A DNA stretch of 64,000 bases from Rhizobium sp. WYCCWR10014 (GCF_001657485.1 NZ_LXFU01000037.1:372001-436000); one strand, 5' to 3'. Counted from the first letter of the stretch, positions 17,296 through 25,955 are shown. Numbers and translations: made by a program. Notes: generated from the letters alone by a model not told the origin.

Positions 17296-18027
17296 ATGCT
17301 GATCATCGCGGGTCTCGGCAATCCCGGCGGCAAATACGTCGGCAACCGCCACAATATTGGCTTCATGGCCGTCGACGCCATCCATCGGCGCCATAGCTTT
17401 TCGCCCTGGTCGAAGAAGTTCAGGGCCGAGATTGCCGAGGGCGAGATCGGCGGCGAGAAAGTGCTGCTGATGAAGCCGCAGACCTTCATGAACCTTTCCG
17501 GCGAGTCCGTCGGCGAGGCGATGCGTTTCTACAAGCTCCAGCCGGCCGATCTCGTGGCCATCTACGACGAGCTCGACCTTCCTGAGGGCAAGGCGCGGCT
17601 GAAGACCGGCGGCGGCCACAACGGCCACAACGGCATCAAGTCGCTCGATGCGCATTGCGGCAGGGAATACCGGCGGCTACGCCTCGGTATCGGCCATCCC
17701 GGCATCAAGGAAATGGTGCAGAACCATGTGCTCGGCGATTTCGCCAAGGCCGACAAGGCCTGGCTGGAGCCGCTTCTCGACACGCTCGCCGACAATGCCG
17801 ACATGCTGGTGCGAAACGAAGATTCGCAGCTGATGAACAAGATTGCGCTGGCGCTCGGCGGAAAGGCCGAGGAGGAGAAACCGGCGAAAGAAAAGAAGGA
17901 CGCCGAGAAGAAGCCGGCCGGCCAGTCGCATATCCACCAGGCCCGCAACCACAATCAGCCGAAGTTGCCGGCCACCGGCCCGATGGCCGACATGTTGAAA
18001 AAGATGTTCGGCAAAAAGGGCGATTGA
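17296..18027 (+). CDS. pth: Peptidyl-tRNA hydrolase
   Basis: Pth recycles tRNA by cleaving peptidyl-tRNA released from stalled ribosomes. The catalytic His lies in VGNRHNIGFMAVD, and the other motifs LMKPQTFMNLSGESV, YDELDLPEGKARLKTGGGHNGHNGIKS (split here across the family block) and RLRLGIGHPG are all seen. The core is about 190 residues; this protein of 243 residues has a Lys/Glu/Ala-rich C-terminal extension (about 190-243) ending MLKKMFGKKGD, which is common in rhizobial forms. A GAGGAAA site precedes the ATG. Confidence 0.97.
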   Translation: MLIIAGLGNPGGKYVGNRHNIGFMAVDAIHRRHSFSPWSKKFRAEIAEGEIGGEKVLLMKPQTFMNLSGESVGEAMRFYKLQPADLVAIYDELDLPEGKARLKTGGGHNGHNGIKSLDAHCGREYRRLRLGIGHPGIKEMVQNHVLGDFAKADKAWLEPLLDTLADNADMLVRNEDSQLMNKIALALGGKAEEEKPAKEKKDAEKKPAGQSHIHQARNHNQPKLPATGPMADMLKKMFGKKGD

Positions 18028-18032
18028 GACCG

Positions 18033-18485
18033 ATGCCGGATCAAGACGTCATCATCCGCCCGGCTGCCCGCGGCGATCTCGCCGATCTCATGACGCTTTA
18101 CCGCCACCTGAACCCCACCGATCCGGTTCTTGACGAGGCCATTACCGAAGAACGCTTTTCCGCCATCTTGGCCCAGCCCGGCATGACCATCTTCATCGGT
18201 TTTTCGGGGGAGGTCGCCGTTGCCACCGTCACAAGCGTCGTCGTGCCGAACCTGACACGGAACGGCGCGCCCTATGCGCTCATCGAAAACGTCGTCACCC
18301 ATGCCGAGCACCGCAAGCGCGGTTATGCCCGCGCCGTCATCGGCCACGCGGTCGCCGAGGCCTGGAACGCAGGATGCTACAAGGTGATGCTGCTTACCGG
18401 CTCCAAGAATCCGGCAACGTTGCGCTTCTATGAGGATTGCGGTTTCGCGCAAGACAAGACCGGCTATCAGATCCGCCGCCCCTGA
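18033..18485 (+). CDS. GNAT family N-acetyltransferase
   Basis: A 150-residue single-domain GNAT. The acetyl-CoA motif A is VVTHAEHRKRGYARAVIGHA, with the R/Q-x-x-G-x-A form, and motif B is NPATLRFYEDCGF. It starts 5 bases after the pth stop and is likely cotranscribed. The ATG used matches the domain start; the frame is open upstream but runs through pth in another frame. The substrate is unknown; the family acts on amines of small molecules, proteins or antibiotics. Confidence 0.88.
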   Translation: MPDQDVIIRPAARGDLADLMTLYRHLNPTDPVLDEAITEERFSAILAQPGMTIFIGFSGEVAVATVTSVVVPNLTRNGAPYALIENVVTHAEHRKRGYARAVIGHAVAEAWNAGCYKVMLLTGSKNPATLRFYEDCGFAQDKTGYQIRRP

Positions 18486-18516
18486 CTCCATATTCGCGGC
18501 GGGCCTCGGAATGCGT

Positions 18517-18828
18517 CTATTCCTCCGGTTCGGTGGTAAACATCAGCGGAAAGCCCATGCCCTTGGCAAGGTCGATGCCTTCCTTGGCCTTGGTCTCGGC
18601 GATGTCCCTGACGCAGACCACGACCACGCAGGAACCCAGCTTGTGCGCCGTCATCATCACCCGGTAGCCGGTCTCCTCGCTCATGCGGAAGACGGCCTTC
18701 AGGATCATGATCACCAATTCGCGCGGCGTATAATCGTCATTGACGAGAATGACCTTGTAGAGCTTCGGCTTGTCCAGCTTGAGCTTCACTTTGGCCTTCG
18801 GTTTCAGGGCAATGTCATTGTCACTCAT
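18517..18828 (-). CDS. clpS: ATP-dependent Clp protease adaptor ClpS (ClpS2-type)
   Basis: ClpS delivers N-degron substrates to ClpAP. The 103-residue protein has the core KVILVNDDYTPRELVIMIL with the conserved DDYTP loop, TAHKLGSCVVVVC with the His that contacts ClpA, and the end GMGFPLMFTTEPEE. Rhizobia often encode two ClpS proteins; the Lys/Pro-rich N-terminus and lack of a neighbouring clpA suggest the second, ClpS2, kind. The start MSDNDIALK was chosen because an earlier ATG would add 28 unrelated residues. Confidence 0.92.
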   Translation of the reverse strand: MSDNDIALKPKAKVKLKLDKPKLYKVILVNDDYTPRELVIMILKAVFRMSEETGYRVMMTAHKLGSCVVVVCVRDIAETKAKEGIDLAKGMGFPLMFTTEPEE

Positions 18829-18922
18829 CGGAAAAATCCACCCGTTGATGACATGGAAAAGGCGGAGAAACGTCCGCCACCAATATATTGCACCGTAAGC
18901 ACGGCAGTTCAATGACGGAGTG

Positions 18923-19321
18923 TTATTCCGTGGAGAGCAGGAGGCAATTCTGGCCGGCTTTTTCCAGGATTGCGGCAGCCTTCTTGTCGAATGTCACAAA
19001 TGTTTCGCCGCCAAGCCTGCGACCTTCGAAGTCGATGATGCCATCGGCGAAATCCCCGCCAGCATCGAGAAAGGATAATCCGGCTTCGACGGCAACTCTA
19101 TCATAGACAACCTTCCTGTCCGATATCAGCAGCCGGATGGCCGCTGATATCTCTGAAGCGCTGTTGCGATAGACCCGGCTGGCGACCCAGACGAATTCGC
19201 AAAACGTCAGATTGGAAATGAACAGGCGTTCGGCCTCGCGCATGAACGTCCTTGCACGCTCAGTTTGCTTCGGATCGTCATGCACGGCCGAACGTACGAG
19301 CACATTCGTATCAACGATCAT
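18923..19321 (-). CDS. VapC-like PIN-domain toxin
   Basis: This 132-residue PIN-domain protein has the four acidic positions expected for an Mg-dependent ribonuclease: Asp in MIVDTNVLVR, Glu in LTFCEFVWVA, Asp in DAGGDFADGIID, and Asp in FVTFDKKA. VapC toxins cleave tRNA or rRNA when free of the antitoxin. Its start overlaps the 3' end of the antitoxin gene by 11 bases, typical of translational coupling in such modules. It sits between clpS and ychF, both housekeeping genes. Confidence 0.9.
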   Translation of the reverse strand: MIVDTNVLVRSAVHDDPKQTERARTFMREAERLFISNLTFCEFVWVASRVYRNSASEISAAIRLLISDRKVVYDRVAVEAGLSFLDAGGDFADGIIDFEGRRLGGETFVTFDKKAAAILEKAGQNCLLLSTE

Positions 19322-19589
19322 TGTCGACGCCGACCTCGCCTGCCCAACCCGCCTTTATGGCCTCATCGATCTCTTCGAGCGTCGCATGAATATTCTCCTT
19401 GTTCTCCAGACTCCCGAAGAAGCTTTCCACCGAGCCGGCGACCGACCGCCTTTCAACGGCAATGACCTCGAGTTTGCCGCCAGGCAGGAGATCGACATCG
19501 ATCTTGTCGCCAGGCCTGACCCCGAGATGCTGAAGCACCTCCTTTTTCAGGGTGACCTGCCCCTTTGCCGTCACAGTCAGAGTTGTCAT
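19311..19589 (-). CDS. AbrB/MazE-type antitoxin (VapB-like)
   Basis: A 92-residue protein with a SpoVT/AbrB swapped-hairpin DNA-binding domain at its N-terminus: TTLTVTAKGQVTLKKEVLQHLGV followed by RPGDKIDVDLL in the usual spacing. The C-terminal half is acidic (HATLEEIDEAIKAG) and would wrap the PIN toxin. It is the first gene of the module. A 20-base inverted repeat lies about 26 bases upstream and could be its operator. The start was set at MTTLTV; 17 extra residues from an earlier frame are not domain-like. Confidence 0.88.
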   Translation of the reverse strand: MTTLTVTAKGQVTLKKEVLQHLGVRPGDKIDVDLLPGGKLEVIAVERRSVAGSVESFFGSLENKENIHATLEEIDEAIKAGWAGEVGVDNDR

Positions 19590-19614
19590 GCTGATGGTAT
19601 CCTTTGCTCCAAAA

Positions 19615-19634
19615 GTAAGGCTAACCCGCCTTAC
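19615..19634. promoter_or_regulatory. Inverted repeat upstream of the vapB-like gene
   Basis: Seven-base arms GTAAGGC and GCCTTAC with a 6-base spacer lie 26 bases before the antitoxin ATG. AbrB-type antitoxins repress their own operons through such sites, so this is a candidate operator. Confidence 0.5.
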
Positions 19635-19742
19635 CTTCAAGCCGAGCGCCTCAGCTTTTTCAATTCATGTTGCGAACCCTTGACCCAGGGCGGCCATTCC
19701 CGCATAGGCAGGGCAAAGTTACCAATAGATATGGATCAAGCC

Positions 19743-20846
19743 ATGGGCTTCAAATGCGGTATCGTCGGGCTGCCGAATGTCGGCAAATCGACCCTCTTCA
19801 ACGCGCTCACCAAGACGGCGGCGGCACAGGCGGCGAACTACCCCTTCTGCACCATCGAGCCGAACACCGGCGAAGTCGCCGTTCCCGATCCGCGCATGCG
19901 CAAGCTTGCCGACATCGCCAAGTCGAAAGAACTGATCCCGACCCGCATCTCCTTCGTCGATATTGCCGGCCTGGTGCGCGGCGCCTCGAAGGGTGAAGGC
20001 CTCGGCAACCAGTTCCTCGCCAATATCCGCGAGGTCGACGCCATCGTCCATGTGCTCCGCTGCTTCGAAGACAGCGACATCACTCATGTCGAGGGCCGCA
20101 TCAACCCTGTCGCCGATGCCGAGACGATCGAGACCGAGCTGATGCTTGCCGACCTCGAAAGCCTGGAGCGCCGCACCGAGCAGACGCGCAAGCGCGCCAC
20201 CGGCAAGGACAAGGATTCGGTGGCGATGCTGCCGATCATGGAAGCCTCGCTGAAGCTGCTCAACGAAGGCAAGCCGGTGCGCACGCTGCTGTCGACGCTC
20301 GATGCGGAAGAAATCGTCATCCTCAAGAGCCTCAATCTCCTGACCTCGCATCCGGTGCTCTACGTCTGCAACGTCGCCGAAGGCGATGCTTCGACCGGCA
20401 ACGAATTCACCAAAGCCGTCGCCGTCATGGCGAAGGAACAAGGTGCCGAAACCATCACCATCTCGGCGGCGATCGAGGCTGAGGTCGCCCAGCTTCCTGA
20501 AGAGGAAGCCAAGGAATTCCTCTCCGCTCTCGACCTTGACGAGGCGGGCCTCGACCAGCTGATCCGCGCCGGCTACAAGCTGCTCCACCTCATCACCTAT
20601 TTTACCGTCGGCCCGAAGGAAACGCGCGCCTGGACGATCGAGCGCGGCACCAAGGCGCCGCAGGCCGCCGGCGTCATCCATTCGGATTTCGAGCGCGGCT
20701 TCATCCGTGCCAACACCATCGCCTATGACGACTACATCAAATACAACGGTGAAGTCGGCGCCAAGGATGCCGGCAAGGCGCGCGACGAAGGCAAGGAATA
20801 CGTCGTCCAGGACGGCGACGTCATCCATTTCCGCTTCAACACCTGA
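19743..20846 (+). CDS. ychF: Ribosome-associated GTPase-like ATPase YchF
   Basis: YchF is an OLA1-type P-loop protein that prefers ATP and binds ribosomes; it is linked to oxidative stress control. This 367-residue protein has the P-loop GLPNVGKST, switch region FVDIAGLVRGASKGEGLGNQF, and NVAEGD in the place of the usual NKxD specificity motif, as expected for the ATP-binding YchF group. The C-terminal TGS domain is at about 280-367. An ATG 12 bases upstream is possible, but the family starts MGFKCGIVG. Confidence 0.96.
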   Translation: MGFKCGIVGLPNVGKSTLFNALTKTAAAQAANYPFCTIEPNTGEVAVPDPRMRKLADIAKSKELIPTRISFVDIAGLVRGASKGEGLGNQFLANIREVDAIVHVLRCFEDSDITHVEGRINPVADAETIETELMLADLESLERRTEQTRKRATGKDKDSVAMLPIMEASLKLLNEGKPVRTLLSTLDAEEIVILKSLNLLTSHPVLYVCNVAEGDASTGNEFTKAVAVMAKEQGAETITISAAIEAEVAQLPEEEAKEFLSALDLDEAGLDQLIRAGYKLLHLITYFTVGPKETRAWTIERGTKAPQAAGVIHSDFERGFIRANTIAYDDYIKYNGEVGAKDAGKARDEGKEYVVQDGDVIHFRFNT

Positions 20847-20909
20847 AGCAATTCCAGGAAAAGCTGAACCGCTCCAACCGGAAACCGCTGCTGTCCCGAC
20901 CAATGTTTT

Positions 20910-20939
20910 GTCGCCCAACTGCTCAGCAGATTGGGCGAC
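20910..20939. terminator. Hairpin between convergent ychF and DUF2157 gene
   Basis: Arms GTCGCCCAA and TTGGGCGAC form a perfect 9-base stem with a further internal CTGC/GCAG match. It lies between two convergent stops and could end both transcripts. On the minus strand the stem is followed by an A-run rather than T, so termination is better supported for the plus strand only weakly. Confidence 0.55.
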
Positions 20940-20945
20940 GTAGCT

Positions 20946-22043
20946 TTACGGCGTCGCCGCCAAGACGGCAGGCGGCAGTCTTTGCGAAATGGCGGCCGGC
21001 AGCGCCCGCAGCACGATGCGGCGCAGCGGCATCCAGCCTGTTCCGATGATCAGCACAATCGCACCGACGACGATCAGCGTCGTGGAGATATAGGTGTCAA
21101 CCGTCGCACTCCCCTGCCGGAAAATGCCGTAGATCGCAAAACCGAGCGACAGCAGGCCTGACGTGACGAAGGCGCGCCGGTCGATGACAAGGCCGATCAG
21201 CATCAACACCACCACGCTGATAACAATGATGGGCGTCTTGATCGACACCGTCTGGGCAACATCGAGCAAATTGCCGTCGAACGACATCAGCAGCCTTACG
21301 CTGAAGAGCAGAGCCGGTGCCGCGCCGAGGTGAAGCCAGAAGGCGATATCGGAGCGTGTCGTCCGGCGCAACCGATCGCCGAGATCGAAATAGAGCGCCG
21401 TTGCAAACAGCCCGAGCGCGCAAACGAGGAAGACCACCGCGAGCAGGAGGGGATGGTTGGAGAAGAATTGCGGATCGCCGCTCGCCCATTGCATGAGGCG
21501 CAATAGCAGGGTGAGTACCAGCGCAAGGGCCGACATGATGCAGAGCGCCAGCGACAGCGGCACGCGGTACCGGGCATAATAAAGGCCGAGAATGATCGGG
21601 AAGCCGGCGACGAACTGCGGCGCCTCCGCCCCAATATCATTGAAGGCTGATGTTCCCGGCTTGAAGAAGAAGGACATCAGCAGAAATGTCCAGCAGAGCA
21701 GTGCAATCGTCAGGCTGACGGCCGGCAAAGCGAGCCGCTGGCGGCGCACCAGGATTTCCGAAAGCACGATAATCGCAGGCAGCACGGCGTAGAGGGCGGC
21801 AAGCCCCCAGAGGCCGCCGAGCGCCACCACGACGCCGATGGTGATCAGCACGTCGTGGAAGCCGCGCACGAAGCGTGGCGTCTCGGTATCCGACCAGGCC
21901 TCCCCCTCCGCCGCCATTGCCGGCTGCGCCTCAGCCACGACGACCCCGCGCTCCGTCAGGAACGGCAAAAGCCGCCCGCCCGCCTCCGGCGAAATCAGTT
22001 CCTGGCGCACGGCCTCGTCGAGTATCGACCTTAGTTCAGTCAT
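20946..22043 (-). CDS. DUF2157 multi-pass membrane protein
   Basis: The 365-residue protein has a cytoplasmic N-terminal segment, LRSILDEAVRQELISPEAGG, which is the DUF2157 type start, followed by about ten hydrophobic helices to the C-terminus. There are no catalytic motifs that I recognise. It is alone between convergent ychF and the divergent MaoC pair, so context gives little help. The start at MTELRS is the first ATG and leaves a short 80-base gap to the divergent gene. Function unknown. Confidence 0.8.
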   Translation of the reverse strand: MTELRSILDEAVRQELISPEAGGRLLPFLTERGVVVAEAQPAMAAEGEAWSDTETPRFVRGFHDVLITIGVVVALGGLWGLAALYAVLPAIIVLSEILVRRQRLALPAVSLTIALLCWTFLLMSFFFKPGTSAFNDIGAEAPQFVAGFPIILGLYYARYRVPLSLALCIMSALALVLTLLLRLMQWASGDPQFFSNHPLLLAVVFLVCALGLFATALYFDLGDRLRRTTRSDIAFWLHLGAAPALLFSVRLLMSFDGNLLDVAQTVSIKTPIIVISVVVLMLIGLVIDRRAFVTSGLLSLGFAIYGIFRQGSATVDTYISTTLIVVGAIVLIIGTGWMPLRRIVLRALPAAISQRLPPAVLAATP

Positions 22044-22124
22044 GCCGGTTTATCTCCCCGGAATCATTGAGCCCGCGCGGATGCTATTGTAAGCATTGTG
22101 CGCTGCATATGGCGGGAGGAGCGA

Positions 22125-22616
22125 ATGTCGGCAGAAAAGCTTTCCTTCGAGGATTTTCAGCCCGGCCGCCGCTTCGCGCTTGGCCCGAAGCCGGTGACCA
22201 CAGAGGAAATCATTGAGTTCGCAAGCGAATTCGACCCGCAACCAATGCATCTCGATGAGGCTGCCGGCCGCGCCAGCATTCTCGGCGGCCTTGCCGCCTC
22301 AGGCTGGCATACTTCTTCGATGTTCATGCGCATGATGGCCGACAGTTATGTGCTGCATTCGCTCTGCGAGGGCGCGCCGGGCGTCGATCTGATGGAATGG
22401 CGAAAGCCGGTGCTTGCCGGTGACACGCTCTCCGGGCACTCGACCGTGCTTGAAGCCCGGCCGATGCGCTCGCGCCCCGGCATGGGCATCGTCAAGTTTC
22501 GCCACGAGGTGGAAAACCAGCGCGGCGAACTCGTCTGCGTCTCGGAGAATTCGGTCATGTTCGGCATGCGCGCCGGCCCCGCGGATATCGGCATAAGCCC
22601 GGAGACATCAGCATGA
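22125..22616 (+). CDS. MaoC-like hot-dog dehydratase
   Basis: A 163-residue hot-dog-fold protein of the MaoC family. The hydratase signature is seen as EFASEFDPQPMHLDEAAGR, with the catalytic Asp and His in D-P-Q-P-M-H, and ILGGLAASGWHTSS. Such proteins hydrate enoyl-CoA or act in acyl metabolism in the cytoplasm. A strong GGGAGGAG site 4 bases upstream fixes this ATG over an upstream GTG. Its stop overlaps the start of the next MaoC gene by 4 bases, so the two likely form a heterodimer or tandem unit. Confidence 0.9.
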   Translation: MSAEKLSFEDFQPGRRFALGPKPVTTEEIIEFASEFDPQPMHLDEAAGRASILGGLAASGWHTSSMFMRMMADSYVLHSLCEGAPGVDLMEWRKPVLAGDTLSGHSTVLEARPMRSRPGMGIVKFRHEVENQRGELVCVSENSVMFGMRAGPADIGISPETSA

Positions 22617-23080
22617 GGATGTCCGAGCTTTACGCGGTTGGCGAGAAGGCCGAGATCGGCAGCTACACTTTTACCGAGGAAAACATTCTCCGTTTCGCGA
22701 CGCACTACGATCCGCAGCGTTTCCACGTCGACAAAGAAGCCGCCAAAGACACGCTCTTCGGCGATCTCTGCGCCTCGGGCTGGCACACCACCGCCGCCTG
22801 GATGCGAACCTTCCTCGCCTTTTGGGAAAGGCAGAGCGCTGCACTCGCGCAAAATGGCCTGACGTCGCCGAACCTCGGCCCGTCACCCGGTTTCCAGAAA
22901 CTGCAATGGTTGCGGCCGGTCTTCGTCGGCGACGTCGTGACCTATTCCGTCGCCTTCCTCTCCAGCCGGGCGCTCGCGTCACGGCCGGGATGGCACCTCA
23001 ACACCATCCTCTGTGAGGGCGTCAATCAAAACGGCGATGCCGTTATCCGCTTCGAAAGCGGCGTGCTCGAATTCGACTGA
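22613..23080 (+). CDS. Second MaoC-like dehydratase, coupled to the first
   Basis: A 155-residue relative of the upstream gene with the same hot-dog motif, FATHYDPQRFHVDKEAAK, and LCASGWHTTAAWM. The Asp-Pro-Gln-x-x-His pattern is kept, so it may be active, although in heteromeric hydratases one subunit is often structural. The 4-base ATGA overlap with the upstream gene indicates coupled translation. The end LEFD is typical of the family. The substrate cannot be inferred. Confidence 0.9.
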   Translation: MRMSELYAVGEKAEIGSYTFTEENILRFATHYDPQRFHVDKEAAKDTLFGDLCASGWHTTAAWMRTFLAFWERQSAALAQNGLTSPNLGPSPGFQKLQWLRPVFVGDVVTYSVAFLSSRALASRPGWHLNTILCEGVNQNGDAVIRFESGVLEFD

Positions 23081-23104
23081 CGCTGCAGGCAGTAGGACGA
23101 GGGC

Positions 23105-23647
23105 TCAGTGGCCGGAGAATTCGACCAGCGTGTGCACCACAACGCCGAGCTCTTCCAGCTTCTTGCGGCCGCCGAGATCCGGAAGATCGATGACGAAACA
23201 GGCGCCGACCACTTCCGCGCCGATCTGGCGCAGCAGCTTCGTTGCACCCACCGCCGTGCCGCCGGTGGCAATCAGGTCGTCGACCAGGATCACCTTCTCG
23301 CCGGGCTGGACAGCATCGCGATGCATCTCCATCTCGTCGACGCCATATTCCAGGCTGTAGGCGATGCGCACGGTCTCGTGCGGCAGCTTGCCCTTCTTGC
23401 GGATCGGTACGAAGCCTGAGGAAAGCTGGTGCGCCACCGCGCCGCCGAGGATGAAGCCGCGCGCCTCCATGCCGGCGATCTTGTCGATCTTCGTGCCCGC
23501 ATAGGGCTGCACGAGTTCATCGACCGCCCGGCGGAAAGCCCGAGGGTTGCCGAGCAGCGTGGTGATGTCGCGGAAGATGATACCGGGCTTGGGATAGTCA
23601 GGAATGGAGCGGATGCTGGCTGCGAGCTCCGAAGTCGTATTGTTCAT
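23105..23647 (-). CDS. apt: Adenine phosphoribosyltransferase
   Basis: Apt salvages adenine to AMP with PRPP. The 180-residue protein has the PRPP motif ILVDDLIATGGTAVGA and the N-terminal SIPDYPKPGIIFRDITTLL block with the type I flexible loop region MEARGFILG and RKKGKLPHET. The start MNNTTSEL is chosen over an ATG 69 bases upstream, which overlaps the terminator of petABC. It follows the petABC operon on the same strand but is separated by a strong terminator, so it probably has its own promoter. Confidence 0.97.
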   Translation of the reverse strand: MNNTTSELAASIRSIPDYPKPGIIFRDITTLLGNPRAFRRAVDELVQPYAGTKIDKIAGMEARGFILGGAVAHQLSSGFVPIRKKGKLPHETVRIAYSLEYGVDEMEMHRDAVQPGEKVILVDDLIATGGTAVGATKLLRQIGAEVVGACFVIDLPDLGGRKKLEELGVVVHTLVEFSGH

Positions 23648-23716
23648 GGAAAATCCATATCTGCGAACGCATGAAACTGGCCGCACCCTATCAAGTGCCA
23701 GGGGCGGAACCAACAA

Positions 23717-23742
23717 AAAAGGCGGCCCGTAGGCCGCCTTTT
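23717..23742 (-). terminator. Terminator of the petABC operon
   Basis: Arms AAAAGGCGGCC and GGCCGCCTTTT with a 4-base loop lie 21 bases beyond the petC stop, and on the minus strand a T run follows. It separates petC from apt. Confidence 0.9.
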
Positions 23743-23762
23743 GAAATCCGGCGGGGCACCGC

Positions 23763-24647
23763 TCAATGTTCCTTATTGGCGTAGATCGAGCGCTTCGTCA
23801 GGTAGATCAGCACGGTGAAGATCGCCAGGAAGATCATGACCATGAAGCCGGTGCGCTTGCGCTCCTCGAGATGCGGCTCGGCGGCCCACATCAGGAAGGC
23901 GGAGACATCCCTTGAATACTGGTCGACCGTCGCCGGCGCGCCGTCGTCATAGGTCACCTGCCCGTCGGAGAGCGGCTTCGGCATGGCGAGGACGGCAGCA
24001 GCGTTGAAATAAGGGTTATAATGTCCACCCTGCGGCACGTGGAAACCGGCCGGCGGCTCTTCATAGCCGGTCAGCAACGCGTGGATATAGTCCGGGCCAC
24101 CTTCCTGATACTGCGTGAAAATGTCGAAAACGAACTGCGGAAAGCCGCGCTCGATTGAGCGGGCCTTGGCGATCAGCGAAAAATCGGGCGGAGCCGCGCC
24201 GTTGTTGGAAGCAGCTGCGGCTTCAGCATTGGGGAAAGGCGATGGGAAGTAATCGGAAGGAACCGCCTTGCGGGTAAACATCTCGCCGCTGGCGTCGGGA
24301 CCGTCCTGGACCTCGTAATTCGCGGCGAAGGCCTTCACCTGCGCCTCGGAATAGCCGAGTTCGTCGAGCGTGCGGAAAGGCACGAGCTTCATCGAATGAC
24401 AGGCTGCACAGACTTCCGTGTAGACCTTGAGGCCGCGCTGGAGCTGGCCCTTGTCGTAGTGGCCGAACGGACCGGCGAAAGACCATTCCTCCTCCTTCGG
24501 ATGCTTCAGCGGATAATGCGGCGTCTCACCTTCCGCGTGATGGGCCGGAGCTGCACCGTTGGTGGGCGTCGCCTCCTGGGCCAGCACCGCACTGCCGAGA
24601 CCGGCGGCGAATGCGAACGAGAGAATGCTTGTAACAAGCGTTTTCAT
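23763..24647 (-). CDS. petC: Cytochrome c1 of the bc1 complex
   Basis: The 294-residue protein carries heme c in complex III and passes electrons to cytochrome c. It has a signal peptide (LSFAFAAGLGSAVLAQ), a heme-binding CAACH at about residue 81, a conserved KLVPFRTLDELGYSE after it, GGHYNPYFNAAA, and the C-terminal membrane anchor MVMIFLAIFTVLIYLT. The heme domain is periplasmic. In Bradyrhizobium cytochrome b and c1 are made as one fused precursor; here they are two genes, 25 bases apart. Confidence 0.96.
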   Translation of the reverse strand: MKTLVTSILSFAFAAGLGSAVLAQEATPTNGAAPAHHAEGETPHYPLKHPKEEEWSFAGPFGHYDKGQLQRGLKVYTEVCAACHSMKLVPFRTLDELGYSEAQVKAFAANYEVQDGPDASGEMFTRKAVPSDYFPSPFPNAEAAAASNNGAAPPDFSLIAKARSIERGFPQFVFDIFTQYQEGGPDYIHALLTGYEEPPAGFHVPQGGHYNPYFNAAAVLAMPKPLSDGQVTYDDGAPATVDQYSRDVSAFLMWAAEPHLEERKRTGFMVMIFLAIFTVLIYLTKRSIYANKEH

Positions 24648-24672
24648 ATTTCTATTCCCTTCCGTCGCTCGC

Positions 24673-25941
24673 TTATGCCTTGACCGCTGCGGTCTTGTGG
24701 CGCTTTTCGAGCACCGCTTCGGTGATCGAGTTCGGGATGCGGCGCGGTGTTTCCACCAAGCCGAGAACCGGCATCGCGACCAGGAAGAAAGCGAAGTAGA
24801 GGAGTGTGCAGATCTGCGAGATCGTGGTGAACAAGCCTTCCGCCGGCTGCGAGCCGAGCCAGCCGAGGATGATCGCGTTGATCACGAACAGCCAGTAGAA
24901 CAGCTTGTACCAGGGGCGGTAGACGGCGGAACGGACCTTTGAGGTATCGAGCCAGGGCAGGAAGAACAGCACGATGATCGCGCCGAACATCACGAGCACG
25001 CCGCCGAGCTTGGAGTCGATCGGGCCGATGTTGAAGGTGATCGAACGCAGCATCGCGTAGAACGGCAGGAAGTACCATTCCGGAACGATGTGGGCCGGCG
25101 TCTTCAACGGATCGGCCGGGATGTAGTTGTCGGCGTGGCCGAGGAAGTTCGGCAGGTAGAAGACGAAATAGGCATAGACCAGCAGGAAGATTGAGACGCC
25201 GAGAGCATCCTTCATCGTCGCATATGGCGTGAAGCGCACCGTGTCCGTCTTCGTCTTGACCTCGACGCCCGTCGGGTTCGTCTGGCCGACGACGTGCAGC
25301 GCCCAGATGTGCAGGATGACGACGCCGGCGATCATGAAGGGCAGCAGGTAGTGGAGCGAGAAGAAGCGGTTCAGCGTCGGGTTTTCGACTGCGAAACCGC
25401 CGAGCAGGAACTGCTGAACCCATTCGCCAACCAGCGGGAAAGCCGAGAAGAAGCCGGTGATGACGGTGGCGCCCCAGAAGGACATCTGGCCCCAGGGCAG
25501 GACGTAGCCCATGAAGCCGGTCGCCATCATCAGGAGGTAGATGACCACGCCGAGAATCCAGAGGATTTCGCGCGGCGCCTTGTAGGAGCCGTAATAGAGG
25601 CCGCGGGCGATGTGCAGGTAGACCGCGACGAAGAAGAAGGATGCGCCGTTGGCATGCATATAGCGCAGCAGCCAGCCCTGGTTGACGTCGCGCATGATCT
25701 TTTCAACGGAGTTGAAGGCGACCGACGATTCAGCGGCGTAATGCATGGCGAGCGTGACGCCCGTCATGATCTGCACCACCAGCATGACGGCGAGCATGGC
25801 GCCGAAGGTGTAGGCATAGTTCAGGTTACGCGGAACCGGATAGGCGATGAAGCTGTCATAGACCATGCGCGGCAGCGGAAGGCGCGCATCGACCCATTTC
25901 TCGAGGCCGGTTGATGGCTCGTAGCTGGAATGGCCACTCAT
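24673..25941 (-). CDS. petB: Cytochrome b of the bc1 complex
   Basis: This 422-residue integral membrane protein binds two b hemes and the quinol and quinone sites of complex III. About eight membrane helices are seen. Diagnostic motifs are VVIYLLMMATGFMGYVLPW with the conserved GYVLPWGQMSFW, the heme-ligand region LLRYMHANGASFFF, and PEWYFLPFYAMLR, which contains the PEWY quinol-site motif. The length is normal for a full b6-plus-subunit-IV type cytochrome b. It lies between petA and petC with short gaps, so the three form an operon. Confidence 0.97.
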   Translation of the reverse strand: MSGHSSYEPSTGLEKWVDARLPLPRMVYDSFIAYPVPRNLNYAYTFGAMLAVMLVVQIMTGVTLAMHYAAESSVAFNSVEKIMRDVNQGWLLRYMHANGASFFFVAVYLHIARGLYYGSYKAPREILWILGVVIYLLMMATGFMGYVLPWGQMSFWGATVITGFFSAFPLVGEWVQQFLLGGFAVENPTLNRFFSLHYLLPFMIAGVVILHIWALHVVGQTNPTGVEVKTKTDTVRFTPYATMKDALGVSIFLLVYAYFVFYLPNFLGHADNYIPADPLKTPAHIVPEWYFLPFYAMLRSITFNIGPIDSKLGGVLVMFGAIIVLFFLPWLDTSKVRSAVYRPWYKLFYWLFVINAIILGWLGSQPAEGLFTTISQICTLLYFAFFLVAMPVLGLVETPRRIPNSITEAVLEKRHKTAAVKA

Positions 25942-25955
25942 TAATCAGTCTCCCC

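Noticed and set aside
19719..20918. Long minus-strand frame opposite ychF
   Set aside because: Shadow of ychF; no family resemblance, and ychF is certain.
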